A DNA stretch of 64,000 nucleotides from Sphingobium sp. SCG-1 (GTDB taxonomy: Bacteria > Pseudomonadota > Alphaproteobacteria > Sphingomonadales > Sphingomonadaceae), in contig NZ_CP026372.1 of NCBI RefSeq assembly GCF_002953135.1, positions 1,550,001 to 1,614,000 of the forward strand. The letters run 5' to 3'. Below are positions 8,051 to 16,718 of this stretch, piece by piece; position 1 is the stretch's first letter, and each line of letters opens with the position of its first letter. Position numbers and translations under genes: made by a program. The notes beneath the pieces were generated by a model that was not told where the DNA came from, ran no database searches, and was given only the letters and a program-made list of their open reading frames with translations.

Positions 8051-9214
8051 CTAAGACTGGTGATCCTTCCACTGCCGATGTTGCTCGCGTAGTGCAGCTT
8101 CGATAGCGGTGAGCCGGGCAGTATAATCCAGTCCGTTTGGGCTCCTAGCGGCGACCTCGGCGGACGCGATGACGAGGCGCCACGCACCGTACTCGTGAAA
8201 AGGGTTGAGTCCGATGACGTTGCCGAGCGCGATGTCGCGGGGTTCCGGCGCGGACAACAGCCTTGCGAAGGCTGCTATTGCAGCGTTCATGTCCCAATCG
8301 GAGACGAAGAGCACCAGCGCGCATAGGGCAAGCAACGCCGGTGGCGCGCCTTTCCATCGATAAATTTCGGGCTGCCGCTTGCCGAAACCGATGCCGCCGT
8401 TCGCAGCGACGAAGATGCAAAGTGAGATCGCTGCCTCATAGTAGGGCTGGAGCTTGGTGACGTCGAACACCTCGCGCCCATGATTTTTCTGGGCGAGTTC
8501 GTTCGCCTGTCGCCACGTCGCGTCCTCGAACGGAATCAATCCGCCTTTCACCAGTTCGAACAGATGAAGGTGCTCTTCGGTGAACTGCTTTTTTGCGGCG
8601 GCTTTCCAGTCGAAGGCGGGCATCTCTGCTTGGGATGGGTGGAACTGCCAGCGCTGATGATGGGGATGGCGCTGAAGTGCATGGGCCCAGGAAATCGCCT
8701 CCTGCGGCATCGATACCGTGAAGCGGGTGGCGGATTTAAGATCGAAAAACCACTGCCGCATGTCTCGGATACGACGCTGGTCAAATATGCCTTGCTCAAT
8801 GCCCTTGCATACCAGGAGGCGTATGGCCCTCGTCTCCGCGCTTTTTTCCGACCCGAAGTCGAGGAGGCTATCTTGGGTCGAACGAGTTTCATCGTTCCCG
8901 TGGAATTCGCAGAACGGATGGTGGGCGTCGCCGCCGTTGGGATCGACAAACCTGAAGTGGGCTTGCCGGAGAATTGCCCTGGACGCTCGCGACCTTGCGG
9001 AACGAACGATGTGAGCACCGAATTTTCCACACGATGAGCATTGGATGTCGGCGCGGATCGCATCGCCGAACGTGCTGAGAATTTCAGCCCCATCTTGGTC
9101 CTGACTTGGTTGGACGCCGATCATCAAGGTCGCGAGCTGGTCGACATCGAGTTCGCGCGCGAACCTTACTGAAAATGCAGTTGCTGGCATTTGCCCCCCA
9201 AGCAGATCGATCAT
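8051..9214 (-). CDS. Unrecognised 387-aa protein with putative zinc knuckle
   Basis: I do not recognise the family. An N-terminal domain carries C59-S-S-C62 and then H98-H-P-F-C102-E-F-H105, a spacing that could bind zinc. A helical middle contains a W-rich segment (residues near 155-230, EEHLHLFELVKGG). A hydrophobic stretch near residues 290-320 (APPALLALCALVLFVSDWD) could be a buried helix or a membrane segment. It ends 35 bp from the convergent helicase and starts 41 bp downstream of orf256, so it is probably the last gene of the int-YhcG operon. Met9 is an alternative start. Confidence 0.7.
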   Translation of the reverse strand: MIDLLGGQMPATAFSVRFARELDVDQLATLMIGVQPSQDQDGAEILSTFGDAIRADIQCSSCGKFGAHIVRSARSRASRAILRQAHFRFVDPNGGDAHHPFCEFHGNDETRSTQDSLLDFGSEKSAETRAIRLLVCKGIEQGIFDQRRIRDMRQWFFDLKSATRFTVSMPQEAISWAHALQRHPHHQRWQFHPSQAEMPAFDWKAAAKKQFTEEHLHLFELVKGGLIPFEDATWRQANELAQKNHGREVFDVTKLQPYYEAAISLCIFVAANGGIGFGKRQPEIYRWKGAPPALLALCALVLFVSDWDMNAAIAAFARLLSAPEPRDIALGNVIGLNPFHEYGAWRLVIASAEVAARSPNGLDYTARLTAIEAALREQHRQWKDHQS

Positions 9215-9255
9215 TATGCGTCGGGCGAGCGACCGAGCGACGCGTAGTGTATTAT

Positions 9256-10026
9256 TTAATCAGTATCAGGGACGACGGTAGTATCGGTTACGATTTCGAG
9301 CATTCCTTCTGCCCGCATTAGGTCGATTGCTAGGTTCAGCGCCTCGTTCTCCGTGTCTGTAAATGCCGCTGATTGGTGCCGGGAGGCAAGATCAACGCTC
9401 AACTCTTCGACCAGGCGGAGGATCATGTAAATATGCAGGGCATAGGATCTTCTTGCCAGCCCCTCATCAGTCTCCGGAAAATAGCGCGTCATATTTGTCG
9501 GGCCGGGCAGGTCATCCATTTCACCGACCCACGCGGTTGCGCTCTGGACGATGTCGGCCCCGGACACATGGGCAGCAGCGGAAAGTCCTCCATAGAGACG
9601 GCCGAGTGATTGTTCGAGGGCCGCGACATTCGGGGAGCCGTTGGGCTTTCGCCGGTTCGCACCAACTGCCTTGAGCTGCGCTAAGATCTCAAGTTCCTGG
9701 CGCAGCATCGCGTGCGCCTGCAGATAGCGCGCCTCGGCAATAGCTCTTTCGCAGGGCTCAAGGCCGATGACGAAGGCGGCGAACAGGGCATCGCGCTCAA
9801 AGGCGGTCTGGTCGCCCTCGACTACGGCGCCGTTGATGCGCAGAAGGCCGCTGGCGAGTGCGCCCGTCGCAAGCATATGGGCGTCGATCAGCCGTCCGTA
9901 GGCGGCCATCGACTTCGCTTTGGCTTGATCTCCATAAACTATCTGGACGGCATAGAGTGTGGCGGCTGGTTCGATCAGCGCCTGTTTGTGACGCTCGATG
10001 GCTTCTTCGTCGAGCGTCTCAGTCAT
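9256..10026 (-). CDS. Unrecognised 256-aa helical protein
   Basis: An all-alpha-looking protein of unknown family. It is rich in Ala, Leu and charged residues, with long amphipathic stretches (residues 5-60 and 95-125). A motif resembling LSxxxH (LYGGLSAAAHVSG, near residue 145) is reminiscent of DUF5677/AbiV-type helical proteins, but this is only a visual resemblance. Its start overlaps the end of the YhcG-like gene by 8 nt, so the two are very likely translated together. Its role may be partner, inhibitor or sensor of the nuclease; nothing in the sequence decides between these. Confidence 0.72.
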   Translation of the reverse strand: MTETLDEEAIERHKQALIEPAATLYAVQIVYGDQAKAKSMAAYGRLIDAHMLATGALASGLLRINGAVVEGDQTAFERDALFAAFVIGLEPCERAIAEARYLQAHAMLRQELEILAQLKAVGANRRKPNGSPNVAALEQSLGRLYGGLSAAAHVSGADIVQSATAWVGEMDDLPGPTNMTRYFPETDEGLARRSYALHIYMILRLVEELSVDLASRHQSAAFTDTENEALNLAIDLMRAEGMLEIVTDTTVVPDTD

Positions 10027-11365
10027 CTGAGTTTAATGCCTTGAGGTCCGCAAGGAAGATCCCGCCAATTTCCATGGCCCGTTTCGCAGCGTCCGAGTCG
10101 ACGTCCACGCCATGCGAGGCTTCGTTCATGACCCGTAGTGCGCCGAGCATCTGCTCGGTGCTGGCGGGCACCGGGCCGTGCCGTTGCAGGTCGCGCAGCA
10201 TGTTCATGATGCCGACAGGGCGATCAAAGACGACGCGTCGTTCAGAGGCGAGGTCGCGGACCGCGCGTTCGATTTCGATGCGAAGCTTGACCACGGACAT
10301 CAGCGGGAACTCCCTGGCGAACTCCGCCACGGTCGGGAGATCCTCTTCGAGCTGTGGTGGGAGCGCATGGGAGAGTTGATACTGAGCGACGCCCATCGGC
10401 TTGCTGGAGTCTCGCAGGGCGTATTCCACGATCACCTCGTTGCGCCCCTTGCACAAGATGATGCCGATGGTTGGCTTGTCATCCGGATGCCGCAACTGCT
10501 CGTCGACGGCCGACAGGTAAAAATTCATCTTGCCCGCGAATTCGGGTTTGAAGTCCTCGATCTTCAGTTCGATCACCACAAAGCAACGAAGGCGCAGATG
10601 ATAAAATAGGAGGTCGAGGTAATAATCCTGCCCGCCGACCTCGAGATGGTATTGGCTGCCAACGAAGGCGAAGCCCTTGCCGAGTTCGAGGATGAGCGAG
10701 CGTAAATGCTCGATGAGGCCGCGCTCGAGATCGCGCTCCAGCATTTCAGGGCCGAGCGAGAGGAAGTCGAACGTATAGGGGTCTTTGAGAATCTGCTGGG
10801 CGAGCTCGGATTGCTCGGCGGGGAGGGTCCGCGAGAAGTTGGTCAGCGCACTGCCTTGACGGGTGAATAGATTGCTGCCGATCTGGTGCGCTAGGACGTT
10901 ACGGCTCCAGCCGTGCTCGATCGCTTGGCGGGCATACCAGGCGCGCTCATCACGAGCCTTGACCGCGTCGAGAAGGCGGACGTTATGGCCCCAGGGCAAT
11001 AGTGCAACAACCTGTTGCACAAATTCGCCATCGGGCCAGGCTTCGGCGAAAGCACGCATGTACTTCAGGTTTCGGGCTGAGAGGCCCGTCATTTCGGGAA
11101 AAGCCCGACCAAGATCGCCGGCGAGGCGGTCAATCACCTTGGCGCCCCAACCCTCGCGCTCCTGCCGGCCCAGAATATCGCGGCCGATAGTCCAATAGAG
11201 AAGGACCAGTTCGCGATTGACCGAGAGGCCGGCCCGGTGCCGTGCCGCCGCGATCTTTTCTTTCAGATCGCCGACGAAGGCCGCGTAGGTCTGCGCGTCG
11301 ATTTCAACGGCAGGCTTGTCGATCTTGGCGCGACGAGGCGCAGGTTTGGAAGGTGGACGACTCAT
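10019..11365 (-). CDS. YhcG-family (DUF1016) PDDEXK nuclease with C-terminal extension
   Basis: A 448-residue protein. The DUF1016 N-terminal helical domain (residues 25-190, with RELVLLYWTIGRDI and LSARNLKYMRAFAEAW) precedes a PDDEXK nuclease core. Catalytic residues are D251 in YYLDLLFYH and E266/K268 in VVIELK. YhcG homologues usually end near 340-370 residues, soon after VEYAL. This one has about 100 further helical residues (LPTVAEFAREF to the end). YhcG nucleases are frequent in mobile elements and are thought to cut or process DNA. It overlaps the integrase stop by ATGA and the downstream orf256 by 8 nt, so all are one operon. Confidence 0.85.
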   Translation of the reverse strand: MSRPPSKPAPRRAKIDKPAVEIDAQTYAAFVGDLKEKIAAARHRAGLSVNRELVLLYWTIGRDILGRQEREGWGAKVIDRLAGDLGRAFPEMTGLSARNLKYMRAFAEAWPDGEFVQQVVALLPWGHNVRLLDAVKARDERAWYARQAIEHGWSRNVLAHQIGSNLFTRQGSALTNFSRTLPAEQSELAQQILKDPYTFDFLSLGPEMLERDLERGLIEHLRSLILELGKGFAFVGSQYHLEVGGQDYYLDLLFYHLRLRCFVVIELKIEDFKPEFAGKMNFYLSAVDEQLRHPDDKPTIGIILCKGRNEVIVEYALRDSSKPMGVAQYQLSHALPPQLEEDLPTVAEFAREFPLMSVVKLRIEIERAVRDLASERRVVFDRPVGIMNMLRDLQRHGPVPASTEQMLGALRVMNEASHGVDVDSDAAKRAMEIGGIFLADLKALNSDD

Positions 11366-12603
11366 GCCGCCATCTTCATGCGCTTCTTGGCCAACATGGC
11401 GCGGACGAATTTATCCCATTTTGCCATCGCCGCGCGCTTCTCCGGCATGTAGTTCCATCGGTCATAGCTCTTGGAGCTGACGTCCTGCAGAGTGTGGTTC
11501 TGCAAGCGGTCCCGAATCTCCTTGGACAGGCCGGCTTTGCCAGCAAGTGTTTTCCATGTCCGCCTCAGATCGCGGTTTGTCACATATGGGATTACCTCAC
11601 GATCTCGCTGGCGCCACATGAACGAATAGAGCGTTCCGTGGCTCACTGGCTTGGACGGATCCGTTGCCGAGGGGAAGAACCAGCCATGAGCGTTGGGTGT
11701 GATTGACTCGATGAGCTCCGCGGCAACTGTCGGCACTGGGATCGCGTGGGGCTTGCCGTTTTTAGTCTTCGACCAGTCGATGATGCGTTCTTTCGCGTCC
11801 CATTGATCGACGTGCAGGCGTGCGATCTCCTCGACACGCTGCCCCGTCAGCATCAGAATTCTGACCGCGCGGGTGTATGGCGGATGCACTGGGGCATCGG
11901 GGCATTCGAGCCAGCGGTAAAGACGGAGGAACTCATCCTCGTCCAGCCAGCGAGTTCCGACCTTCTTCGGTTCCGTCGGAATGCCCGCAGCCGGATTGTA
12001 GACCAGACGGAAGCGACGCGCGGAGACCGAGCGATAGTCGTGCTCGGATTTCAGGCCCCAGCTGAAAGCCGATCGGATGTAGCTTCGCACATGATCCGCC
12101 ATCGAGCGCTTGCCGCGTTCATAGATGGGGCGGAGGATGGCCGTGATCTCGTCCGGTTCGATGTCGCGGGCAGGGCGATTCCGCCCGAGCGTGTCGGCAA
12201 TCTTGTTGAGCCCTTTTTCTGCCTCCTTCCAGGAGGGCTTTCCCGCGTCCTTGAGATAGGCGACATACGCTTCGAAAAGATCAGCCACGGTGCCGGCCCG
12301 CGTGTCGCCGGCGATCTTGATGCTGCGGCCCTTCTGGATCATGTCCGCGAAGTCGCGCTTGAATACCTCTCGCGCCTTGCTGAGCGGCATCGAAGGATAT
12401 GACCCGAGCTTCTTTTTGATGCGTTTCTGATCGCGCCACTGCTGTGCCATCCAGTCGGCCGTGACGCGGGTTGGCATTGGCTTCATCACAAGGACGAGGC
12501 GCCCCGTTCCATGTCCTTCGCCATCGACGAGGCTAACCTGTTTTCCGGTCTGTTCGACCTCTTTCAGGGCGCGGCGTATTTCTCCATCGGTAAGGCTTGG
12601 CAC
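11362..12603 (-). CDS. int: Tyrosine recombinase / island integrase
   Basis: A 413-residue P4/DUF4102-style integrase with an N-terminal arm-binding region, a core-binding domain (about 100-195) and a catalytic domain (about 215-385). Catalytic candidates are R256 in MLTGQRVEEI, K279/K281, R347 in NRDLRRTW, H370 in LQNHT and Y380. The position normally held by the first His of HxxR is R344. The start is GTG at 12603, with GGAG seven to ten bases upstream. It would catalyse integration and excision of the island at radC. An arm-like repeat sits directly against its start codon, suggesting autoregulation. Confidence 0.93.
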   Translation of the reverse strand: MPSLTDGEIRRALKEVEQTGKQVSLVDGEGHGTGRLVLVMKPMPTRVTADWMAQQWRDQKRIKKKLGSYPSMPLSKAREVFKRDFADMIQKGRSIKIAGDTRAGTVADLFEAYVAYLKDAGKPSWKEAEKGLNKIADTLGRNRPARDIEPDEITAILRPIYERGKRSMADHVRSYIRSAFSWGLKSEHDYRSVSARRFRLVYNPAAGIPTEPKKVGTRWLDEDEFLRLYRWLECPDAPVHPPYTRAVRILMLTGQRVEEIARLHVDQWDAKERIIDWSKTKNGKPHAIPVPTVAAELIESITPNAHGWFFPSATDPSKPVSHGTLYSFMWRQRDREVIPYVTNRDLRRTWKTLAGKAGLSKEIRDRLQNHTLQDVSSKSYDRWNYMPEKRAAMAKWDKFVRAMLAKKRMKMAA

Positions 12604-12736
12604 TGGGGTTCTCCATCGGCTTCCTAGTGGGGTCGCCAGACGGATTTGTGGGGTCGGCGACTGGGGTCAAAAAGGGCTTTGATCCCCCTAAAACCGACCC
12701 CAATATGCCACGATATCCCACTGTACGACAACCCCA
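12604..12736. repeat. Arm-type integrase site candidates (TGGGGTY repeats)
   Basis: Six copies of a 7-bp motif crowd the 176 bp between int and the radC junction. TGGGGTT is at 12604-12610 and TGGGGTC at 12628-12634, 12649-12655 and 12662-12668. Inverted copies are GACCCCA at 12696-12702 and AACCCCA at 12730-12736. Short repeats next to the integrase gene and the crossover are typical of attP arms. The first copy lies between the ribosome site and start codon of int. Confidence 0.6.
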
Positions 12737-12760
12737 AAAAGCGTTGTGAATCAGCGGTAT

Positions 12761-12780
12761 CCAGCGTGATCCAGCGTGAT
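12761..12780. repeat. Tandem 10-bp repeat at island edge
   Basis: Two perfect tandem copies of CCAGCGTGAT directly abut the stop codon of the truncated radC. They belong to the island side of the junction and may be core-proximal recombinase or excisionase sites. Confidence 0.5.
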
Positions 12781-13349
12781 CAAAAGAAGCGAGTGGGATG
12801 GTTATGCACCAGGATCAGCGCGGTGGAGCCGAGGTCGATCGCCTTGCGGATCACTTCGCGGGTGTAGATCGCCGCTTCGTCCACCGACCCGTCGCCCATA
12901 TGTTCGTCGCGGATCAGCATGTTGCGGCTGTTGAGATGCAGCACGCGCACGCGCTCCACGTTCAGGAACGCCATGTCGGCGCGCAGATAATCGAGCAGCG
13001 CTTCCCAGTTCGACAGCACCGGCTGTTCCACGACTTGTGATTTCAGCAACCTCAAGGTCGCCGCCTGCACGATCTTGATCGCCGCGACGCTGGTCTCGCC
13101 CATGCCCGGTTCGCGCTCCAGTGCCTTCCAGTCCGCGCTCAGTACACCGCCGATCCCGCCGAACCGCCGCAGCAGCGCCTTGGCCAATGGCTTGGTGTCC
13201 CGCCTGGGAATCGCCAGCGCCAGCAGATACTCGATCAGCTCATGATCCAGCAGCGCATTCGGCCCGCCGTCCCGCATCCGCTCCCGCATCCGCGCCCGGT
13301 GGCCGATGCCGTCATGTGCCGGGCCTGCCGGTGCGTCGCCTTCGCTCAT
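12780..13349 (-). pseudogene. radC: radC, 3'-truncated by island insertion
   Basis: The N-terminal 185 residues match RadC/UPF0758: the HhH region (ELIEYLLALAIPRRDTKPLAKALL, GIGGVLSADWKAL) and the start of the JAMM/MPN domain (HLNSRNMLIRDEHMGDGSVDEAAIYTREV). The reading frame leaves homology at LVHNHP. The expected continuation of the metal motif, S-G-D-P with its Ser and Asp ligands, is replaced by TRFF and a stop at 12780. About 40 C-terminal residues are missing, so metal-dependent activity should be lost. The remainder is expected at the other end of the island unless that attachment site has decayed. Confidence 0.85.
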
Positions 13350-13466
13350 GCGTCTGGCGTAGAGAGCGGCTTATTGCCTCGCAAGGATATTTCCCTGTGG
13401 TCAGACGTTGTTCATGCGTTACGGGTTGTACATAACAGCGTAGAGAACAGCCGGGGTTGCGCAGGG

Positions 13467-16400
13467 ATGGACGGTGACATTGGGGACGAAGCGATCGAAT
13501 CGCGCCCCGCCCGCCGTCGCGCGTTACTACGCTGGGCGATGGTCGTCACCGGCTTGCTTGTCCTGCTGCTGCTCGCCCTCTGGACGCAAAGGCAGCCGAT
13601 TGCCGAAAACTTCATTTCCCGCGAACTGATGGCGCGCGGCGTCCGCGCCGATTATCAGATCGTGAAAATCGGTTTGCGCACGCAACGGATCGAAAACCTC
13701 GTGCTGGGCGATCCGGGCCGACCGGACCTGACCGCGGAATGGGCGGAGATCGACTTGTCCTTCTCCGGACTGTCGCCTCACGTCGTTGCCGTCCGCGCAG
13801 GCGGCGTCCGGATGATGGGCGCGCTGCACAAGGGCATTCTCACCCTCGGCGAAGTCGACCGGCTGCGCGCCACCGATTCGACTGCGCCTTTCAGCCTGCC
13901 CGACATTGCGCTCGGCCTGCGCGACGCGCGGATGCGGCTCGACACCGACTATGGACAGCTTGGCCTGAAGCTGGAGGGCGATGGAAATCTGCGTTCCGGC
14001 TTTCGGGGCAAGCTTGCTGCCATGGCCCCGCAACTCGCAATGGCGGGCTGCGGCCTTACCAACGCCAGCGCGTGGCTGAACATCGCCATCCGCGAGGGCC
14101 GCCCACAATTGCAGGGACCAGTGCGCGGCGCGGCTCTGGGCTGCAAGGATCTCGGCATCGGCATCGCGCAACCGGTCTTCACCCCCGATGTCACCCTGTC
14201 CGCCACGCTCGACCATTGGACCGGCCATGTCGACATCAACGCCTTTTCCGCAAAGGCAGCTGGCCTGACGCTGGTAAAGCCCAATGGCCGCATCGCGCTC
14301 GACAGCGACGCAAGGCGGACGCAAGGCCAGATCAGGCTTGCCGCAGCAGCGTTCGACCAAGGCACCGTCCGCCTCGCGCGCACCGAACTGACCGGAGCCT
14401 ACTCCGTCGCAGGGGCCGACGCGCAACTCAACGGCGCTCTGTCCGGAGCGCGGCTGGCGCTGACCGGACCCGATCGCCTCGCCGGAGTACGCGCCGCCAC
14501 TGCAGGCACGCCCGTCGCGCCGCTCGCCGTCCGCCTGACCGACGCCGTTACCGCAGCGGGCCGCGACAACCGCATACAGGCAAGCTTTAGCGTCCTCCAG
14601 AAAGCAGGCGTGGGATCGGCCACGCTCACTGCCGCAGACTTCACCAGCCGCAGCGGCGTGCGCGCGGGCCTTGGTCAGGACAGCCGCGTGACTCTTGGCT
14701 GGCCGAAGCCGGGTGGCGGCCTGAACTGGGCGTTGAACGGCAGCGTCACCCTGGGCGGCGGCGGACTTCCCACCGCCGCGCTCCGCCTCGCGCAGCGCGC
14801 CAGCGGCGGCTTCGGCGGCCAGTTGTTCATGGACCCCTACACGGCGCCAGGTGCGAGCCTTGCGCTCGAAACCGTCCGCTTCTCCGCGGCCCCCGCAGGC
14901 GCAACGCATTTCGCCACGCAGATGCGTCTCACGGGTCCGTTGAGCGGGGGTGCGATCCGTGACCTCGTCCTGCCGATCGACGGGCAAGTCGCCGCTAACG
15001 GCACGCTCACCGTCAACGCCCGCTGCACGCCCATCAGCCTCGCCAGCCTGAAATATGGCAGCCTTACGCTCGGTGCGACTCGCGCATCACTCTGCCCGGA
15101 AAGCGGTGCGTTGCTCGCTTACGGACCGTCGGGCGTGTCGGGCGGGGCGCGGATCAATGCGCTGCGCCTCGACGGAAAGCTGGGCGGTAGCGATATGCGC
15201 TTGTCTGCTGATCGTTTCCGCGGTTCGCTGGCCGCTCGCAGCTTCGCCCTGGATAACGCGCTGCTTCTGCTTGGCACCGCGCAGTCGCCGGTCCGACTGG
15301 GCGCGGCCGCCTTCGCCGGGAAGATCGACGCGCACGGCCTGTCCGGCACCATGGCCAACGCCAGCGGGCGGATCGGCGCAGTGCCGCTGCTCGTGGGCGA
15401 CGCGGCGGGCCGCTGGAACTACGCCGCCAATACGCTCAGCGTGAACGGCAATTTGACGCTGACGGATGCGCAGACGCCGGGAAGGTTCGAACCGCTGATC
15501 AGCCGCGACTTCACCCTTGCGCTGCGTGACAATCGAATCACGGCAAAGGGCAGCCTCCTCGAACCGAAGACCGGCGCACTCGTCGCCCGCACCGACATCA
15601 TTCACGCGCTGGGAACAGGGCAGGGCAGGGCCGATCTCGACGTTCCCGGCATCACCTTTGCGCAGAACCTCCAGCCCGAAATGCTCACGCGCCTCGCACT
15701 CGGCGTCGTCGCCAATGCGCGCGGCACCGTTACCGGTAAGGGGCAGGTCCGCTGGACCGGCAGCAACGTCACCAGCGACGGTGACTTCCGCACCGACAAC
15801 CTTGATTTCGCCGCTGCGTTCGGACCCGTCACCGGTTTGTCAGGCAATCTGCATTTCACCGATCTCGTCGGCCTCGTCTCCGCGCCCGGACAGCTTGCCC
15901 GAGTGAAGAGCGTCAATCCCGGCATCGAAGTGACCCAGGGCGAAATCCGCTACCAACTCCTGCCCAACCAGCAGATGCGAATCGAAGGCGGCGAATGGCC
16001 GTTCGCGGGCGGGCAACTGAGCCTGCTGCCCACCACGATGGACTTCAGTGCCGACAAGCCCCGCAACCTTGCGTTCCGCGTCGTCGGCCTCGACGCCGGG
16101 GCCTTCATCCAGACGCTAGAGCTGGAAAACATATCGGCCACCGGCACCTATGACGGCCTGCTCCCGATGGTGTTCGACGAGAGCGGCGGGCGAATCGTCG
16201 GCGGCGTGCTGGCCGCGCGGCAGATCGGCCGCGCGCCGCTTGTCCTCTCCAGCACGAAGGATCTCAGCATCACCTGCGATCCCGCGCTGCAGGGCGGCAC
16301 GCTCGCTTATGTCGGGCCAGTGTCGAACGAACAGCTTGGCGTGTTCGGCAAGATGGCCTTCGATGCGCTCAAGAACCTGCAATATAAGTGCCTCACCATC

Positions 16401-16718
16401 CTGATGGACGGTGCGCTTGATGGCGAACTGGTGACGCAGGTGTCCTTCAACGGCGTCAATCGCGGCAAGCTCGGCGACGCGCCCGCCGGTATCGCGCGCA
16501 GCTTCATCGGCCTGCCGTTCCTCTTCAACATCCGCATCGAAGCGCCATTCCGCGGCCTGCTCAACAGCGCGCAATCCTTCGTCGATCCAAGCGGCCTCAT
16601 CCGCAACAATCTGGGCGATCAATATGCGCCCGTCACGACCGTTGCGCCGAAAACTTCGATAGGGGTTGCCGTTCAGCCTGCCGAAAGCGACAAGAGCGTA
16701 ACGAAGGACAATAAATGA
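13467..16718 (+). CDS. ydbH: YdbH-family intermembrane transport protein (AsmA-like)
   Basis: A 1083-residue protein with one N-terminal membrane helix (ALLRWAMVVTGLLVLLLLALW, about residues 24-44) followed by a very long beta-rich periplasmic region. The C-terminal part (ISATGTYDGLLPMVFDESGGRIVGG, cited by its key residues GxLPMxF near residue 895) is the DUF YdbH signature. In E. coli, YdbH with TamB and YhdP forms bridge-like phospholipid conduits from the inner to the outer membrane. The start ATG 13467 is chosen because upstream codons run through the radC promoter side. The stop overlaps ynbE by ATGA. Confidence 0.88.
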   Translation: MDGDIGDEAIESRPARRRALLRWAMVVTGLLVLLLLALWTQRQPIAENFISRELMARGVRADYQIVKIGLRTQRIENLVLGDPGRPDLTAEWAEIDLSFSGLSPHVVAVRAGGVRMMGALHKGILTLGEVDRLRATDSTAPFSLPDIALGLRDARMRLDTDYGQLGLKLEGDGNLRSGFRGKLAAMAPQLAMAGCGLTNASAWLNIAIREGRPQLQGPVRGAALGCKDLGIGIAQPVFTPDVTLSATLDHWTGHVDINAFSAKAAGLTLVKPNGRIALDSDARRTQGQIRLAAAAFDQGTVRLARTELTGAYSVAGADAQLNGALSGARLALTGPDRLAGVRAATAGTPVAPLAVRLTDAVTAAGRDNRIQASFSVLQKAGVGSATLTAADFTSRSGVRAGLGQDSRVTLGWPKPGGGLNWALNGSVTLGGGGLPTAALRLAQRASGGFGGQLFMDPYTAPGASLALETVRFSAAPAGATHFATQMRLTGPLSGGAIRDLVLPIDGQVAANGTLTVNARCTPISLASLKYGSLTLGATRASLCPESGALLAYGPSGVSGGARINALRLDGKLGGSDMRLSADRFRGSLAARSFALDNALLLLGTAQSPVRLGAAAFAGKIDAHGLSGTMANASGRIGAVPLLVGDAAGRWNYAANTLSVNGNLTLTDAQTPGRFEPLISRDFTLALRDNRITAKGSLLEPKTGALVARTDIIHALGTGQGRADLDVPGITFAQNLQPEMLTRLALGVVANARGTVTGKGQVRWTGSNVTSDGDFRTDNLDFAAAFGPVTGLSGNLHFTDLVGLVSAPGQLARVKSVNPGIEVTQGEIRYQLLPNQQMRIEGGEWPFAGGQLSLLPTTMDFSADKPRNLAFRVVGLDAGAFIQTLELENISATGTYDGLLPMVFDESGGRIVGGVLAARQIGRAPLVLSSTKDLSITCDPALQGGTLAYVGPVSNEQLGVFGKMAFDALKNLQYKCLTILMDGALDGELVTQVSFNGVNRGKLGDAPAGIARSFIGLPFLFNIRIEAPFRGLLNSAQSFVDPSGLIRNNLGDQYAPVTTVAPKTSIGVAVQPAESDKSVTKDNK

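Larger units (their letters stand above)
1..12794. mobile_element. Integrative genomic island in radC (right part)
   Basis: A tyrosine integrase gene lies at the right end and reads inward. Immediately beyond its upstream repeats, radC is cut in mid-motif near 12794. Everything to the left is accessory: AAA+ ATPase, repressor/protease pair, several nucleases and a helicase. The left end and the second attachment site are not in the window, so total size is unknown. That this is a defence island is inferred from gene content; that it is an integrated element is supported directly by the broken radC and the adjacent integrase. Confidence 0.85.

Noticed and set aside
13242..13466. Longer N-terminus for the YdbH protein
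   Set aside because: The extra residues are Pro/His/Cys-rich, overlap radC coding on the other strand and precede the clear membrane helix start at 13467.
13527..14987. Long minus-strand frame opposite ydbH
   Set aside because: Arg/Gly/Ala-rich shadow of a high-GC gene; no domain, while the plus strand codes a known family.
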